A DNA stretch of 64,000 nt from Styela clava (lineage: Eukaryota > Chordata > Ascidiacea > Stolidobranchia > Styelidae), in the NCBI RefSeq assembly GCF_964204865.1, contig NC_135255.1, forward strand, positions 10,135,135-10,199,134, in the 5' to 3' direction. A program made the position numbers and the translations under genes. Shown in pieces: positions 44,181 through 57,700 of this stretch (the stretch's first letter is position 1; each line of letters opens with the position of its first letter). The notes beneath the pieces were generated by a model. That model saw nothing but the letters and a program-made list of their open reading frames with translations. It was not told the DNA's origin and made no database searches.

Positions 44181-47100
44181 GTGAGAAACGAATTAATACT
44201 TCAAAATAAACGTCTTTATAAACCTACAGTAAAACTGTGTGATGCGGATGTAATTTTTTCCGTTGGTCAAGCCCTTCAGTAGTTTAGTTCAATACTACCA
44301 CAATTTTTCTTTTGAAATCAACCGATTTTATCAGTTCGTTCTGATATCTATCGCATTCACTTGTTGTACATGGTTTGTATAATAACCTCATTTTAAGTAT
44401 GTCTAAGATACTCGAAAGTTACGCTCCGTGAAATGACAGTTTTACGAGCTTTCGCGTTTTCGATCAAGGAGATATTGTTTTTTTTTGAATATGTTATTAA
44501 TATATAAAACACAGTTGATCAGTACTGTTACAGGATTATTCATCACTAATCATAAAAACATACACTTGCATATTAATATAAAGACAATGTTCTTTCTGGC
44601 TCGGCGGTGTGGCGCATCGTGCTAAGCGTTAGGAGTACGCTCGCCACCGCATCTCTGATTACCCTTCGTGGGATCGCAGGTTCGAATCTCATGCGGGGAT
44701 GATCATGTGCGAGAGTATTGCTGGAGACGTTGGGTGGTTCACGTAACCGCTGGTCGGTTACGGCTTCCTCCACCATCAAGTCCATGCTTCCGAAAATAAA
44801 TAACTGACTAACTAATCCCATACCCGACCTGGACTGGTAACCGGACGAGAGGCCGTGGTTCGCCATATGATTAAGCTTTCTTATCGGCTTTCCTCTCCCC
44901 CGGGATAAATATGTAAATCCTATCCTATCCTTATTATTGTTTTACAAATTGCTGAATCGAGAGGATCACGGGCGACCCCCCGCGCTCAAGATTCTTTTAT
45001 CCCATTCATGCTCAATTATAACAACACCGGGAATCGGAATCACTTATTACAATCAATCGCATCATTACTTGGGCATGTAGTCGATTTGCCTGTTTCTGTT
45101 TCGTTAATTTGTTTGAGATTTGTACGATTGCATCCAGTTTGTTCCCCGGCATTTGATTTCAACGGGGATTAAAATTTAGAGAGTGATAGAGATTTTGCCA
45201 CTCGGCGTGGATTAGCAGTTGCAATCACCTATTTGTAACTAATGAAGAAATATGTCGTAGAGTCGAATAAATTATGTGATACTTGTTCAATAGGGCTGTG
45301 AGAGTATTTGAATAACGAAAATATTACAACATATCATAACAAGACTATGGGCTGAAAACATGAAATTATTGAACGTCCATCTCTAGGATATTTGATTTAT
45401 TGAAGCTCGAATCTATTGATTTCAAAACTAAAATCGGTATTGGAAAATTCAATTCCAGTATGTCGAGTTTTTAGCTGTAATGATCAACAAGTTTATCAAT
45501 GAAATTGAATGTACTCCACTTCGGGCGAAGCTAAAATCCGAGATGCAAAAACACGAAAATACTTCGCCGAGGTTATTTTGCCTCTGTGACGTCATAATAG
45601 TCCTACGTAACAATGATATTTCATTATGACGAAACAATTGCACAAATGTGCATGTCATACTAAATCTCCATTTTTATGGGTTTCGGAATTCTTAAAATAA
45701 AATCTGAGTTAACAGACAGGTGCGCATCATTACATAAATACCTATTTTATAAAAAATCAAAATCGCCAAAAATGACTTACGCAATTCGGTTATTAGCGCG
45801 ACGACCTATGTACTCCGATTCTATGAACATCTACACTGGATTCTGTAAATGAGAAGGTTAAGTTTATAATAAAATACTGATTACGTCAATGTAACGTTGC
45901 TACAATTTCTACTTAACTGGACTGTGCAGGACATGTGTGCAGGACTGTGCAAACTATGAAATGTTTAATTCATAAAGTTTGGTGACTCATTTCTCATATC
46001 AATTATTTCATTGCAAGGTATAAAGAATGAACCAGTTGAAACGAAATATGCAATCACACGTTTGTTTCGCGAAACTTTGCTACGAGTAATCCAAGACCAG
46101 TTGGCTGTAACTTGACTGAGTTTACTTGAATCATCTTCGATCACGCTCCGACTACTATCTTTTAGTCAATATTAAAATGCCAGCGATTTCAATCACGTTA
46201 AGGTCGCTCGCGATTTTGACACTGAGTGATTTAGTCTCACTCCTGAATGAGTTATTATCATCGATCTATCTTAGAGCAATTGTTCATAAAGAATGTATAA
46301 AGATAATTGTGTAGTTGTAAAAACGTTGTCACCTAGGTATAAGCCATTATAGATTTAACCTGTGTCGAATAAAGAAGATCATAATTAAGTACACCAAAAG
46401 GAATGAAATTTTGCACGAAAATAGGGATGATTTAATTGCCTTCTTATAAACAATATTTAGTTAGATACATGGTTCCGAAGTAAACACATATCTGTACAAT
46501 AGAATCTTCTATTTGTTGTCGGCAATTCGCTTTTGGAAACTAAGAATAATAGCGCTTACACGTTTCTAAATATAATATTAAAAATTCATCATAAATGTCA
46601 ACGAAAAATGGTTAGAAGACGGAAAGGATTACAGCAGCACGTCGTCGGTCATGAGTTCCTTTGTGCGATGGAAATCCCATGAATAAGTAAAACACCCCAC
46701 TTTACGCATGTCTTCTCTTGACGTTTTGACGATCTCTCTGTTAACAATATATTTGGCATAAGTTTGATTATACTTGATTGATCATACGGCTGCTTACGAT
46801 GAAGAAAAATCGTTTTGATTGCATTTAGATAAGGTGGCAGTTAGGGAGGTAAAGTCAGAGTTGTGCTACAACTCAGTTGAAACGTTCGGTATCTGTAAAC
46901 TGCGGGGATGAAGAACAATACCGGCAATAGATAAGCGGGTTAGGTTGAAAGTCTTTTGAATGCACTAATCCAAGTAACTGATGTTTCTAGAAAGCTAGAA
47001 GGAATGATACCGTTCTAACAAACGAAACTAATATTCTAACGTCAGTGTCAGATATTTAGTAAAATGACATGGGGATTTGAATATAGAGTGTATATTTAGA

Positions 47101-47498
47101 AACAGCAATAAAACTCAAATCTAGTAAAATAATCGCAAATATGTATTTTGTTTGGGGTTGTTTCTTGTACTAAACCAGTTTTATTGTATGTATTAACCCA
47201 TTTTCGTTTCTCATGCAATTGCAATGAAAATTGCATTCATTTCGGTGTTATCTCTGAAGAATGTAGTTACCGTTTTCTTGACCAATGGCGACATAAACTA
47301 AATTTTAGAAGTACACTGGTGAGAACATCTTTTACGATCAAAATATTGAACCACTCTTCTTATTATTATCTAAATATGGAACATTGGTGGATTTTTTATT
47401 AAACTGTTTTTATTATTTCATATTGTATAAATTGTATATATATCAGGTTTTCTTCGCAATAATATTGTTGGTCTACATAGTCCATTTTCCGACGCAAA
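44181..47498. other. Intron of the DPP-like locus
   Basis: Contains the SINE at 44599-44930. The remainder is AT-rich, with a slightly GC-richer patch at 45480-45620. Open frames have no family resemblance and lack a phase-0 donor after an ATG. Confidence 0.5.
44599..44930 (+). mobile_element. tRNA-derived SINE, full-length copy
   Basis: The tRNA-related head has an A-box-like TGGCGCATCGTG (44610-44621) and a perfect B box GGTTCGAATC (44679-44688), the RNA polymerase III internal promoter. The tRNA-unrelated body ends CCCGGGATAAATATGTAAAT followed by a (TATCC)n-like tail. A shortened copy lies at 30741-30901 on the other strand, so this is a dispersed family. It would be mobilised by a partner LINE. 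Confidence 0.88.
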
Positions 47499-47660
47499 AT
47501 GATTGCGTCCGGCGCGAAAATTCACGTTAGGTATAACAGCGTTGTACCCTGTAAAGAATTGCATCCTTTATCTCAGCATCAGCAAAATAACAATCATTCT
47601 GTACCAGGAGCGGCGGGAGCCGGAGCTTCTACTAGTTTAAATGATGACAACGATTTCTTG
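47499..47660 (+). CDS. DPP6/DPP10-like gene, alternative first exon B
   Basis: A 54-codon exon from ATG to TTG/GTGAGT in phase 0. The peptide opens MIASGAKIHVRYNSVVPCKE, continues with a His/Gln/Asn-rich stretch, then GAAGAGAST and an acidic end (NDDNDFL). Composition and codon use are unlike the surrounding AT-rich noncoding DNA (GC-rich codons such as GGA GCG GCG GGA GCC). The Gly/Ala-rich run recalls the long vertebrate DPP6 N-terminus only in composition. It joins in frame to the shared exon at 62970. Confidence 0.62.
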
Positions 47661-50600
47661 GTGAGTTTCAGTTTTCTTGTGAATACTGTATCGTGAATGG
47701 GTTTTACTTTCTGAGTACTTGTATTATGTCAGCGAAAATAATCTTAATGGTATTTGGAACAAGCGTTTGCTATAACCAGAATAATTCAAAAAGGACACTC
47801 TTAATAATTCAAAAAGTAAATACAGTGTACCACATATAAAAGAGTTTAGCTGCACTATTGAATAAAAGAATGAAATAAGCAAATGGCTGTTGTATGAACT
47901 CGAAATGCATTCAATTGAAAGAGATATTTGTGAGTTCTAGTTTGGTATGTTTCTTGGTTTTCAGAGAAGCTATCTGAAATGAATTATCAAGCATCAATCT
48001 CTATTTAAACTATCAACCACGCCAGTATATTTGCCACAATAAAATGTTTTATTCATCTCTGATTAACTTTCCCTTCAAATGATTACCTTGAGGCAATACC
48101 TCCGGTATAAATATGCTGGTTTATGCTTAGTCATCTAGATCAGAGATGTGCAACATGCGACAAGGGATCCATTGTCCGGCCCGTGAAAACTATTTACGCG
48201 CCCGTGAAAGGCCCACGGCTTAGTATTTCTTTTTTCAAGGTTTTGTTTTGGTAACTACATCATTGGCGTTTTTGGTGGCCTTTTGTTAAGTGACTACGTC
48301 ACACTGGAATATAAATTCGTCTGACAAGAATTCACTAACATAACATTTTTTATCGGTGCTGTGTTGTGATTAAAAAAGTTAAAAAGAATTCCATAAGAAG
48401 CAAGGTTTATTGTGAATGACGAAGTTTGACACAAATTGGTGTCTCAAATACTTTTGAAAAATGTTAAACGAAATCCAGATGTGGTTTATCAAAGCAAGCG
48501 ACACTATTGTACAAAATATCGGAGTAGAAAAAAATTACTTGCAAGCTCAATTTCGAGTTGATAAAGCCTTTACCGATGTCGATGATCCGTCACTAAAATT
48601 ATTTTACGTTTTGGGTCATTGCGATATACAGTTTCACGTCCCTGATCTAGATCAACCGAACGATTATTTTATTGTATCTTTTGTTAAACAGGCCAACTTT
48701 TTTTGAATCCTGAATGTAAGCTATCCGTCAGATAGCGCCAGTGCGTCCAATTTTCAGTGAGAATTGGTAACCATCTTGGTATTTGACTATTAGCCATGAA
48801 AATATTATATGTGACTCAACAATTCAATAAAATGAATATATATGATAGATTGATTATATTATGATTATATTTCGATAAATTTAATCGCGTTATCAAATTA
48901 ATGTGTTAAACGCTTTGGTCATCAATATAATATCATCAATATTTCGCTGTTGAATACTTGATAAAAAATAAACATAAAATGTTACTGGAGTTTTATAATA
49001 ATTCAAACGCAATTACTTCGTTACTGAGCTTTATTCTGAATACTGATATTGTACGTTTTCATAATCATCTTACCGAACCGAATATTAATTCTTATTCAAT
49101 GTCGCCTGTATATACATAAAACGTATAGTTACTAGTTACCGTTACGCATTTTCCTGAAAGCACAATCGTCCATTACGCCACGAATTCTATTCAAGACGTG
49201 TTGATATCCATAGAAAACTCCCTAGATTTTTGTATCATTTACTATTGTATGATCACCAGCTGCAAAATTTTAGATAGCTTGATCGCAAAATTGCAAATAA
49301 ATAGCTTTGGCCAGGTAGAGAAAAGTTTAATGTGATCCAGAAGGAAAACTTAGCCTGTTTTGCTTGTTTGCGGGAAATTTACATCTCAAGCGCAGAATAG
49401 GCCAAAATTTGTACGAATTATAACAAACACTGTAAGAAGTTTCATTATACTGAAACGCCTGTTTCATTGCCTCATTGCCTTTCTTCTGTGTGTGTCGGAT
49501 GTCATGATTTTGCGCTCAGCATATCACCTCAATTATTGAGAGCACGGAAATCACTTTTCCTCATACAGATGATCAATTACTTTACGATATATGAGAGCAG
49601 GTTGCAATATTCAATTCATCAGACATACGGGTCTGCGTTCATAGTCAGAATTTTTACATGATAGAATCAAAGTTTATTGGAGTTCTTGTGCAGGCGCCGA
49701 GAATTCTGAAGAAATAGGTTCATTTTTATCTGTTTAAATAAAAATTAGACCGATTAGCGAATCAAATGTGACGTCCTATTTGTTAAGCACCTCAAGTACA
49801 AAGTGTGTCATTCAAGTATATTACACCGAATTAGCCACCGGTCGAGTATAAACAAACACTAACATACTTTGTGGATATAACATGGAAAGCTTAGTTTCTG
49901 ATCATAAGTTGACCAGTCACTTTCAAGAAGCATCAGAGTATAAAATCCGAATCAGGAAGATGTCTTTACGTTGACCGTTAATCGTTTTCTGGTATATTCT
50001 CCGAGCAATAGTCAAATACTCATTGTAAGAGCCATATATTTAGTGTGGTTCCGTTACTCGTGACTATTTATCTCTTAGGCTACTTTCGCTTTCATGGAAG
50101 GGATTTACGATAATAGTCTTCTTATTTAGCAGCATCTAATGCCGTGCTTTAGCAGGTCATCCGGTGCCTTCCACAGACATCTTACATTTGCTTACGAGTT
50201 CGAGAAAACGCACTAGGATTACTTTCTTTATTCAAAATTTTGATTGCTAATTTGCAAGGATTGTTAGCAATACTGGTACTGTATTCGAACGAGTAATGAT
50301 AGCCGTAAGAGTAAAGAGTTGTACCGTGTACTATGTATTATATGTAGAAAAGGATACTCATGATAGTCTGGTTTTAAGCAGTAACTTGGCAATTGTAGAA
50401 AGCTTCATTAATGAATACGCGAGATACATAAGATATGATAGAAAGTCTGCAGTATGACAAGTAAATTAATGATACATGTGGCTATAACTATGATGGCGTT
50501 GCCTTTTGAATATACCGAATATAACCGTACTACATATGTTGGATTCCGTTGAATATTCCATTTTTGAGTGAATAACCAGAGCGATGGTATACCACAGCAA

Positions 50601-50806
50601 AACGCTCAGACATACCAGATTGTTCAGCATATTTTGTATGTCTTTTGTATCAGATTAGTAACTTGTTTTAGCTTGTTGTAAAACAATCGATTTTGTTCAG
50701 TACAGTTCATTTGTTGTGACATTGTTCGAAAAATTAACAATACTTTGTACCACCAAGTAACTAATTCGAAGGAATTGTATTTGTTGAATGATAACTAGAA
50801 CGACAA
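47661..50806. other. Intron of the DPP-like locus
   Basis: Contains a hAT-like end near 48144-48230 (separate entry). Otherwise AT-rich with no recognisable coding sequence; frames at 48461-48706 and 49467-49661 have no family resemblance and no usable donor. Confidence 0.5.
48144..48240. mobile_element. hAT-like element end (fragment)
   Basis: CAGAGATGTGCAACATGCG, then TCCGGCCCGTGAAAAC and GCGCCCGTGAAAGGCCCACG, resembles the start of Charlie-type hAT elements (CAGRGRTGTGCAA... with repeated GGCCCG). No matching right end was found, so the extent is unknown. Confidence 0.45.
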
Positions 50807-50917
50807 ATGCCTTTTAATATTGATAAAGCCGCCGAGAAACGGACTTTAATGAAGGAACAACGTCAAAGTCTACCAGAGTCTAATAACCAAAGATATACAA
50901 GACCCCGGACAAACAAG
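50807..50917 (+). CDS. DPP6/DPP10-like gene, alternative first exon C
   Basis: ATG to AAG/GTTAGT, 37 codons, phase 0. The peptide MPFNIDKAAEKRTLMKEQRQ continues to a basic end (RYTRPRTNK). It is strongly hydrophilic, as expected for a cytoplasmic N-terminus, and would precede ELAVIPQERNWKG of the shared exon. The donor GTTAGT is acceptable. Support rests on phase, donor and location between similar exons. Confidence 0.58.
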
Positions 50918-51946
50918 GTTAGTATATTCATATCCGGAAAATAAGAAAGGATGGTGTGTAGCTATAACCATCGCACAGAGGTGGTGCATCCTACAAATAC
51001 TGGCTCCAAGCTTGAAGGTTCAATTTGTTAAATCATGTAACAGTAGCTCACGAATTATTGTCATTCAGCACTTACAGAGTGAAACTTATACGTGTAGTGG
51101 TATTGCTGTTATTGTCGAGCGGTTTTTAAATTAACCACGAGAATTTTCCTTTTCAAATCATTCATTCGAACATGGTTTGTACATAAAGTGATGTTTACAT
51201 TCGATTTAAGAGTGGTCTATTGTGAAATATTTTTAAACCCGCAACTATATCCTGAAGACTATGTTTTATCGTCACGGACTCTGGGCACGAAAGGAGCGTA
51301 TATCCTCATCAAATCCAAAAAATTCAATGTTCACCTTTGGGTTTAATAAGCTGAAAATAGTCTTTAAACGTAGATATTTTTAAATTGTAGGGAACACAAA
51401 ATCATACTGTCTTTTATCGTCCCTTTATAAAACTCAATCATACGATATAATATCGATCAATCGTCATAGACTGATGTCAAAATAAAATTTTATTTGTAGA
51501 TATAAAATAGTCTTATGAACTTGTTGTTACTCAGTTGCTTTCTTCCCTTACTGACGTCTTACGTCTACGATACAGACATCGTATTTGAATAGTGTGTGAT
51601 ATGGTTATCCGCCTAATAAACATGAGATACCGGTCTTTCTATAAGGACGGAACATGACTTAGAATCATGCAATAATAAATGAGTTAAACGACGTTGGCGA
51701 CTACCTATCACACAACGATAATATATATATCGGTAAATGTTTTTCGCGATTGTCAACACAAATCATCAAGTGCTGTTCATGCACGTAGAACTTAGCTACA
51801 ACAGTGGATTACATCAATCAATGATTCATACTGGAAAGATTAATTTATTCTTTAGTGTTTTCATATTTCCGTTGTGAACCACATGCTTCGTATGTCATCC
51901 TTAAATTGTTATTTTTCCGGTCACCTCCTTCGTTATTTAAATACTG

Positions 51947-52360
51947 CAGGGGTTCCCAAGCTTTTTTCAGGACGACCGCAAAGACAACTTTCAAGTGTCC
52001 AGTGCGACCCCAGGTCAATATATATATTTTTCATGAAACTTTAGAGCTTATTTCACTGGACTTTTGAGTCCGGTCATGTGGTGGTATTAAGTAAAATAAG
52101 CTAAAACCCAACAGTGATGTCACAATAAACACCTACATTTTGAATAACAAAAGCATAGAGTGATGCCTATGGGCCTGTTTTACATTAAGCCATGGTACAA
52201 ACTGCTAAATTTAACATGGTTTGTCAAATCTTAGATGAGTTGTACATCCATCCTCTACCATACCTCAGCGACCCCACCGACCCCATGACCTGGTTGCGAC
52301 CCTACCTATTTATCACTCCGACCCAATTTGGGGTCGCGACCCCTGGTTTGGGAACCCCTG
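51947..52360. mobile_element. 414-bp non-autonomous hAT-like repeat, copy B
   Basis: It begins CAGGGGTTCCCAAGC and ends GGTTTGGGAACCCCTG, flanked by a perfect 8-bp duplication AAATACTG (51939-51946 and 52361-52368). It is the inverted counterpart of 22823-23236, with the same length. A GGGGTCGCGACCCC palindrome lies just inside one end. Confidence 0.92.
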
Positions 52361-52620
52361 AAATACTGCCTCGATTTTTAAACCCGAACTTTTCAGACAT
52401 TTTCATCTAATTTTACAACTTACATTTCCTAGACGACTACATCGAGTATAAAAAACATATTGAGTAAATATTCAGAACCAAACAAGATAAAAGAAGAAAT
52501 GCTTAAAACTATGATCGATAATAAAAATATTGCTGCCGTATTAGGGCACATCATAGTGATTTTGTTTTAACCGTATTAAGTATCGATAATGAAAATTACA
52601 AATTCTCATCTATTCTAAAG

Positions 52621-52693
52621 GATTCAAGAGTCTTGCTGCACACTAACTCAAATATATTTCTGTAACGTTTCGTCTGACTAAGGTCATACTTCC
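52621..52693. repeat. Interspersed repeat fragment, copy B
   Basis: Partner of 19715-19789 (GATTCAAGAGTCTTGCTGC... CTGACTAAGGTCATACTTCC). Confidence 0.65.
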
Positions 52694-54682
52694 AAATATA
52701 TAATACATAACTCTTGCTACAGCATCGTTGCATTATACGCCTCCGGATCCACCGGCGCTAAAGCATAGAAGGAGGAAAAAAAGTTATTCCCGCATAAACA
52801 CTTTTGTCCTCCTACATTAACCTGCACATAGTTTGCCACCTTCGCGATAATTACTAGCACCTTTTAGTTCCATTTCCATATAAATATATGACATGTATTT
52901 TAGTGGATTGCAAAATCTGCAAAGCAAAGCCTATAATGCCTGTTACAGTGTTCTCGTATTTTCGGACACAGTCGTCCGAACCGTCACATAGAGTCAGGAC
53001 TGAAAAAAAGACGTATCGTGGTTGGATAATTAATCAATCTTACTTTAATCGTGTATTTGTGTGCTTATTTAAAATGTAGTGTGAACGTAAGGACGAATTC
53101 ATTTTCAATTACAAAATCCTAGTTTTCGGCTTTTATTCTTAAGTCTTCCCAGGCTAGTCTCGCGCAAACAATTTCACATAACAACCCCCAGTAGTTAAGA
53201 CCGAACCTGGCCGGAATCGATTCGATCACGCGATAATTTCGAGTGATTATCTACTTATTTGCACATTTTTTTACTATTTTTTTTTTCAAATTAATAATTG
53301 TCACTAATCATGATATATCACGCTAATAATTATTTACGTGATTAGCTTAAATTTATTAATGCCTTCTATTTAATGCACTGTTGCCGGCATTCGATGAATG
53401 ATTTTTGTAATAAAAACAATTGTGAGGTGTTGAAGTGAATAAATTAATCAATCACACGAAAGATTTGTACTTATGTATTAGCGCAACCACGAACATGAAA
53501 GGCATTCGCAAATATTCACCTCTAATTAGGAAAACAGATACAGATACAATTTTGTGCAATATTGAATTTGGCTTTGAATTCACTTTGCAGCTGGATTTTA
53601 TTACATTCCTCGCATTGGTCGGCACTATAAACAAAATGATAAATATGAAGCAAGTTTTCCTGCGTTACACCGTGACTTGAAATGTGCGATTACGATAGTA
53701 ATTAATATTTTCGAACAAATTAGAAGTGCCTGTAATTTGGACACTTACATTAGTATGCGAGACAATTTATTTGTTAGCAGAAAAAAATGACCTTTGTGCC
53801 AACATTGAGCCAACTTTCATCTAGACCTGCTAATATATGTAAATCGAACGATATTTTTCGCAGTAAAAAGGTGTAAAATTAAGATTATAGATAAAAAATT
53901 TCTTACAAATAGATTCTGCTTTTGTCTCGAATCTTAATAAGGTTTTGTTTATGTGTGTAACACGGACACAGGGGTTCAAAAATCCTATAAGCTTTCAAAA
54001 AAGTTGCGTTCACTCTTGAAATAAAATTGATGTTATATTTTTTTCAAATTTCGACACGTCGTTTGCATGGCATTGATTTTTAGCGAAAATGACCGACTTT
54101 CCGTGACCTTTACTCAAAATTCATTCTATACATAGGATCACACATAAACTACTGACAACTAAACCTACAGAAGTTTCAGTTTACGTGTGTTCGATTTCCG
54201 CCTCCATTTTTATGGAGAAAAAATAAGTAAATTTGATTTAATTTAAGCGTAAATCGAATTACCGATACAATATTTGGGTCAAAATGGGCATAGTGTAATA
54301 CTCTATAAGAAGCACGATTTTGATATGGTTGACTTTAATCGAATTAGATAACATCGAGAATCACATTAATTTACTAAAATTTTCAACAGTATGTACAAGG
54401 AGCTTTTTGATCAATAAATTTTGAATGAGCAGACGAATGAATGAATATATATATGCCATTGGTTAATGTAACACACAAAAGATTATATTTTTTATATGTA
54501 TATGAGAGCATTAGGTGCCGCGTAGCGCGTAATTATCGCTGTATTGAAAAGGAATGGTGCGTATGGATACCTTTTCATTAGGATTAAGTTGACGTGGAGC
54601 ACAACCAGTAGTAATAATCATTCCGAGATACAACCCTAGTTATCTTATAAAGTGAATATTGATAAAATCTTGACTACTTACG

Positions 54683-54754
54683 ATGTATCATCAGGATCAA
54701 CAAGGATTTGTTTCGGATAAAATGAACGATCGTGAATCAAAATGGATGCATAAG
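54683..54754 (+). CDS. DPP6/DPP10-like gene, alternative first exon D
   Basis: ATG to AAG/GTTAGT, 24 codons, phase 0. The peptide starts MYHQDQQGFVSDKMNDRESK and ends WMHK. It is the shortest of the confident set, and shares with exon C the same GTTAGT donor and an AAG last codon. Joining to the exon at 62970 gives a short cytoplasmic tail, similar in size to the short DPP6/DPP10 forms of vertebrates. Confidence 0.52.
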
Positions 54755-57700
54755 GTTAGTTAAAATCATTCAAGTTGTTTAAATCTTAACAAATCGCGCT
54801 TAAAAATAAAAAATTTCTCGATCCATTATAAGTGATTAACGGCTCAAATCAATTGAATATTAATAATAAAACGTGAGATGTTTAGAAATCGTTTTTAACT
54901 AATCAAAATAATACTGAGTTATTAGATATTGTTTTTTCAAACTTTTATGATGATATTGAAAAGGGACATCATTTTATATAATATTAATATAAATCTGGAA
55001 TATAAAAAAATCAGCTGTAGCGCTGATTTGCTGATTATGGCATTGGCAGCTACCGTAAAGTATAGTTGTGAATTTTTCCGGGGGAATTCGAATTTTGGCT
55101 TGAGTTGGCAAAATGTGAACGCGAATATAACCGAGAGTCATCAACAATCTTTTCAGCAGAACAGTGTATGAAATGAGTTTATTTGCATATGGGTAAAAAG
55201 CTTATTCGCGTTGTGTTCGAGCTTGCATTTGGGGTTTCTTTGCTCGATAACAGAACAAATATATTTAATTCTATAATACTTTTATTGCTTATTTTATTAA
55301 GTTGGGTCAATCACAGATACACCAACTTATATATATGCTTATCAAAAGATCATAAATACTATATTATTTTATGTATATATGATACTTATTTCTCGGTAAT
55401 TTTCGTTAATACAATCCTTATATATACACACGTTAATACTAATTTATAAAAGTTCAAAACGCCATTCATATGATACACTATAGTCGTAATTTTCATATTT
55501 CCTCATGATACATTTTCCTTTCTAATTTATATTAAAATTTGTTACCAATAGCGTAATAGTAATAACTTTTGAATTCATTTCTTCACCCCATTTTCCAATT
55601 TACATTTGGGCCACTATAAATAAATACAAAAAGACCAAAAGTATTTAGGCATTGTCTCCCTACTCCAGATTGCCTGAACAATTTAATGATTTTACGATCA
55701 TATATTGTTCATCTTATCTGAGTCGGCACTGATGTGTTTGACTACAACAGATTTGCTGTTGTGTTGACCAATTGGTTTCAATATTTTTTCTTAATTCATA
55801 AACGAGTACGTGAGTGATTGGTTGTACCGAAGGATGTTGCTGACATTTTTACGGGCTTAAATGTCAATTCTTATTATATACTATTACATCATTAAAAAGT
55901 AATTGCACTATTTTTTGTGTAAACTGTACTAACAATAACGATAAAATGCTCGTATATTTTCTGGTTTATTCACGAATTTATGAACAATTTTTCATTGTGA
56001 CATATATTTTAATAAATTTTCAATTACGATGTTAAAATTCACTGTAATATATTAAAATATGATATGATAAATTGTTCGAAATATTACCAGCTATTTGCAC
56101 AAGACTTATGATTATCTAAGCCTGATTAAGTTAGCTTTCCGCGTGGTTATTCCATCCCCGACCGCATTAAAATTTAATGAAATATTTCTTTGTGAGGAAG
56201 TAGAAAATAAAATATATTTTTCCACGAACTATGTAAAATAATCAGAAATTTTTCATAGAATTTTCAAACTAATTCACAAAGAAGAATTCTGTAATGTTTA
56301 ATCTGTTCTGTTCCTCGATAAATTATGTCAGATAATTGCCACACTGTTAAAATAGTAGTAAATAAGCTCAAATATCGAAGTTCAATTAAGTCTATTCTGG
56401 ATATGGTAAATGGATCACAAAAATAGTACGTTCTGAAATATGAGATGCATAATTCGATCAATTTTCCCAATATTTTCGTGGTTTTAATCATGTGATAATT
56501 TGTAAAAATACACAATATCAATTGTAACTTTAAATTTATTCTTTTAATAGACAATTGTTAATTTAAGAGTATTTCACTAAAAAAGGATACCAGTGACGTT
56601 AGGATTATGAAATTTTCACCGCGATTTGGAATATTTTCAATAATTTTTTTCAATAATTAATAAGTATAATGTTGCTGTGACAAATTTTAATTTTGCGTCA
56701 ATTGAATAGGCGCACTGACCTGTTTATTTATCCGTCTATTGGGACTTTTAAACGTTATCCGGATCACTGTTTACGTGTGTTTGTCTACATTTATTAAAAA
56801 TTCAAGACTTAATTAATATAGGGAAAGTACATAAAAGCTCAAAATGATATTGATTCCTTCCATGTATGAACCGCTTGTAAAATAATTATCAAATGGGTGT
56901 CAAACATACCACGAAACCTCTTAGTCTCTATCAGTCAATATAAGCTTTATCATAAATTTAACAGCTTTCTTTCAAGTTTTCATATTAAATGTAGTTCATG
57001 CCGTAGACATTTGCTGACCTTCACAAAATTAGTCAACGAGATGGAATATATTTCCAATTTAGCGCAGGCGTCGTTTTTTATCGTATGTGGGAGTGATCAA
57101 ACAGAGTGAGTCGGTGTTGTGTGAGTTGAATGGGTGGATCAGCGTAGAAGAGCAAAAATCTCACTAAATTTTATGCGTATATCCGGAATGATATTGACAT
57201 CCAACTTGTTCAAGTTTTATTTTGTAAAATTTGCCTTACGTTTTTATTTTATGTTCGGCTCATGATAATGTATGTAGATTGTTCGCAAAAAGTAAGATCA
57301 AAAGGATAATGCCCGAAAATTGTTATACAAATTCAACAAGCGTAAAATACTTTTCTTTCTGGTGTGCGCTTGAAAAGCAAACATTTGCAATTTGTGGAAC
57401 AGAATAATAAATAGGGAACTTCAAAGTATTTTTGGGAATAGAACTACTATTTTGCACTGGTATTAATTCATATTAGTTATAGTCTTGGAAAGTTTTCAAA
57501 TTCCTCTTGAATTTACAGATTTTTCAGGAGTATATGATTGAATTATAGGAGATATTGAAACTGAAAATTAGATCTTTTTACTACAAATTGTTAATAATAT
57601 AACTTTTTCGTGCACATAATCAGATTATAAATTATTGAAACTGAAAATTGAGCTTTCAACTACAAATTATACGATTAAACAGCCTTACCTAAGTTAACAA

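Larger units (their letters stand above)
50918..54682. other. Intron of the DPP-like locus
   Basis: Holds the 414-bp hAT-like repeat (51947-52360) and the repeat fragment at 52621-52693. No other coding sequence recognised. Confidence 0.5.

Noticed and set aside
47148..47316. Open frame ending CTG/GTGAGA in phase 0
   Set aside because: There is no ATG before the donor in this frame, so it cannot be a first coding exon as it stands.
48461..48706. 81-codon frame right of a hAT-like end
   Set aside because: No transposase motif or other domain could be seen; no right end of the element found.
55037..55161. ATG frame (MALAATVKYSC...) ending near AAC A/GTGTATG
   Set aside because: The donor is weak and phase 1, incompatible with the shared DPP exon; no other partner is seen.
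57036..57106. ATG frame (MEYISNLAQA...) ending at GA/GTGAGT, a possible DPP first exon
   Set aside because: The good donor leaves phase 2, whereas the shared exon at 62970 needs phase 0; joining would shift the frame.
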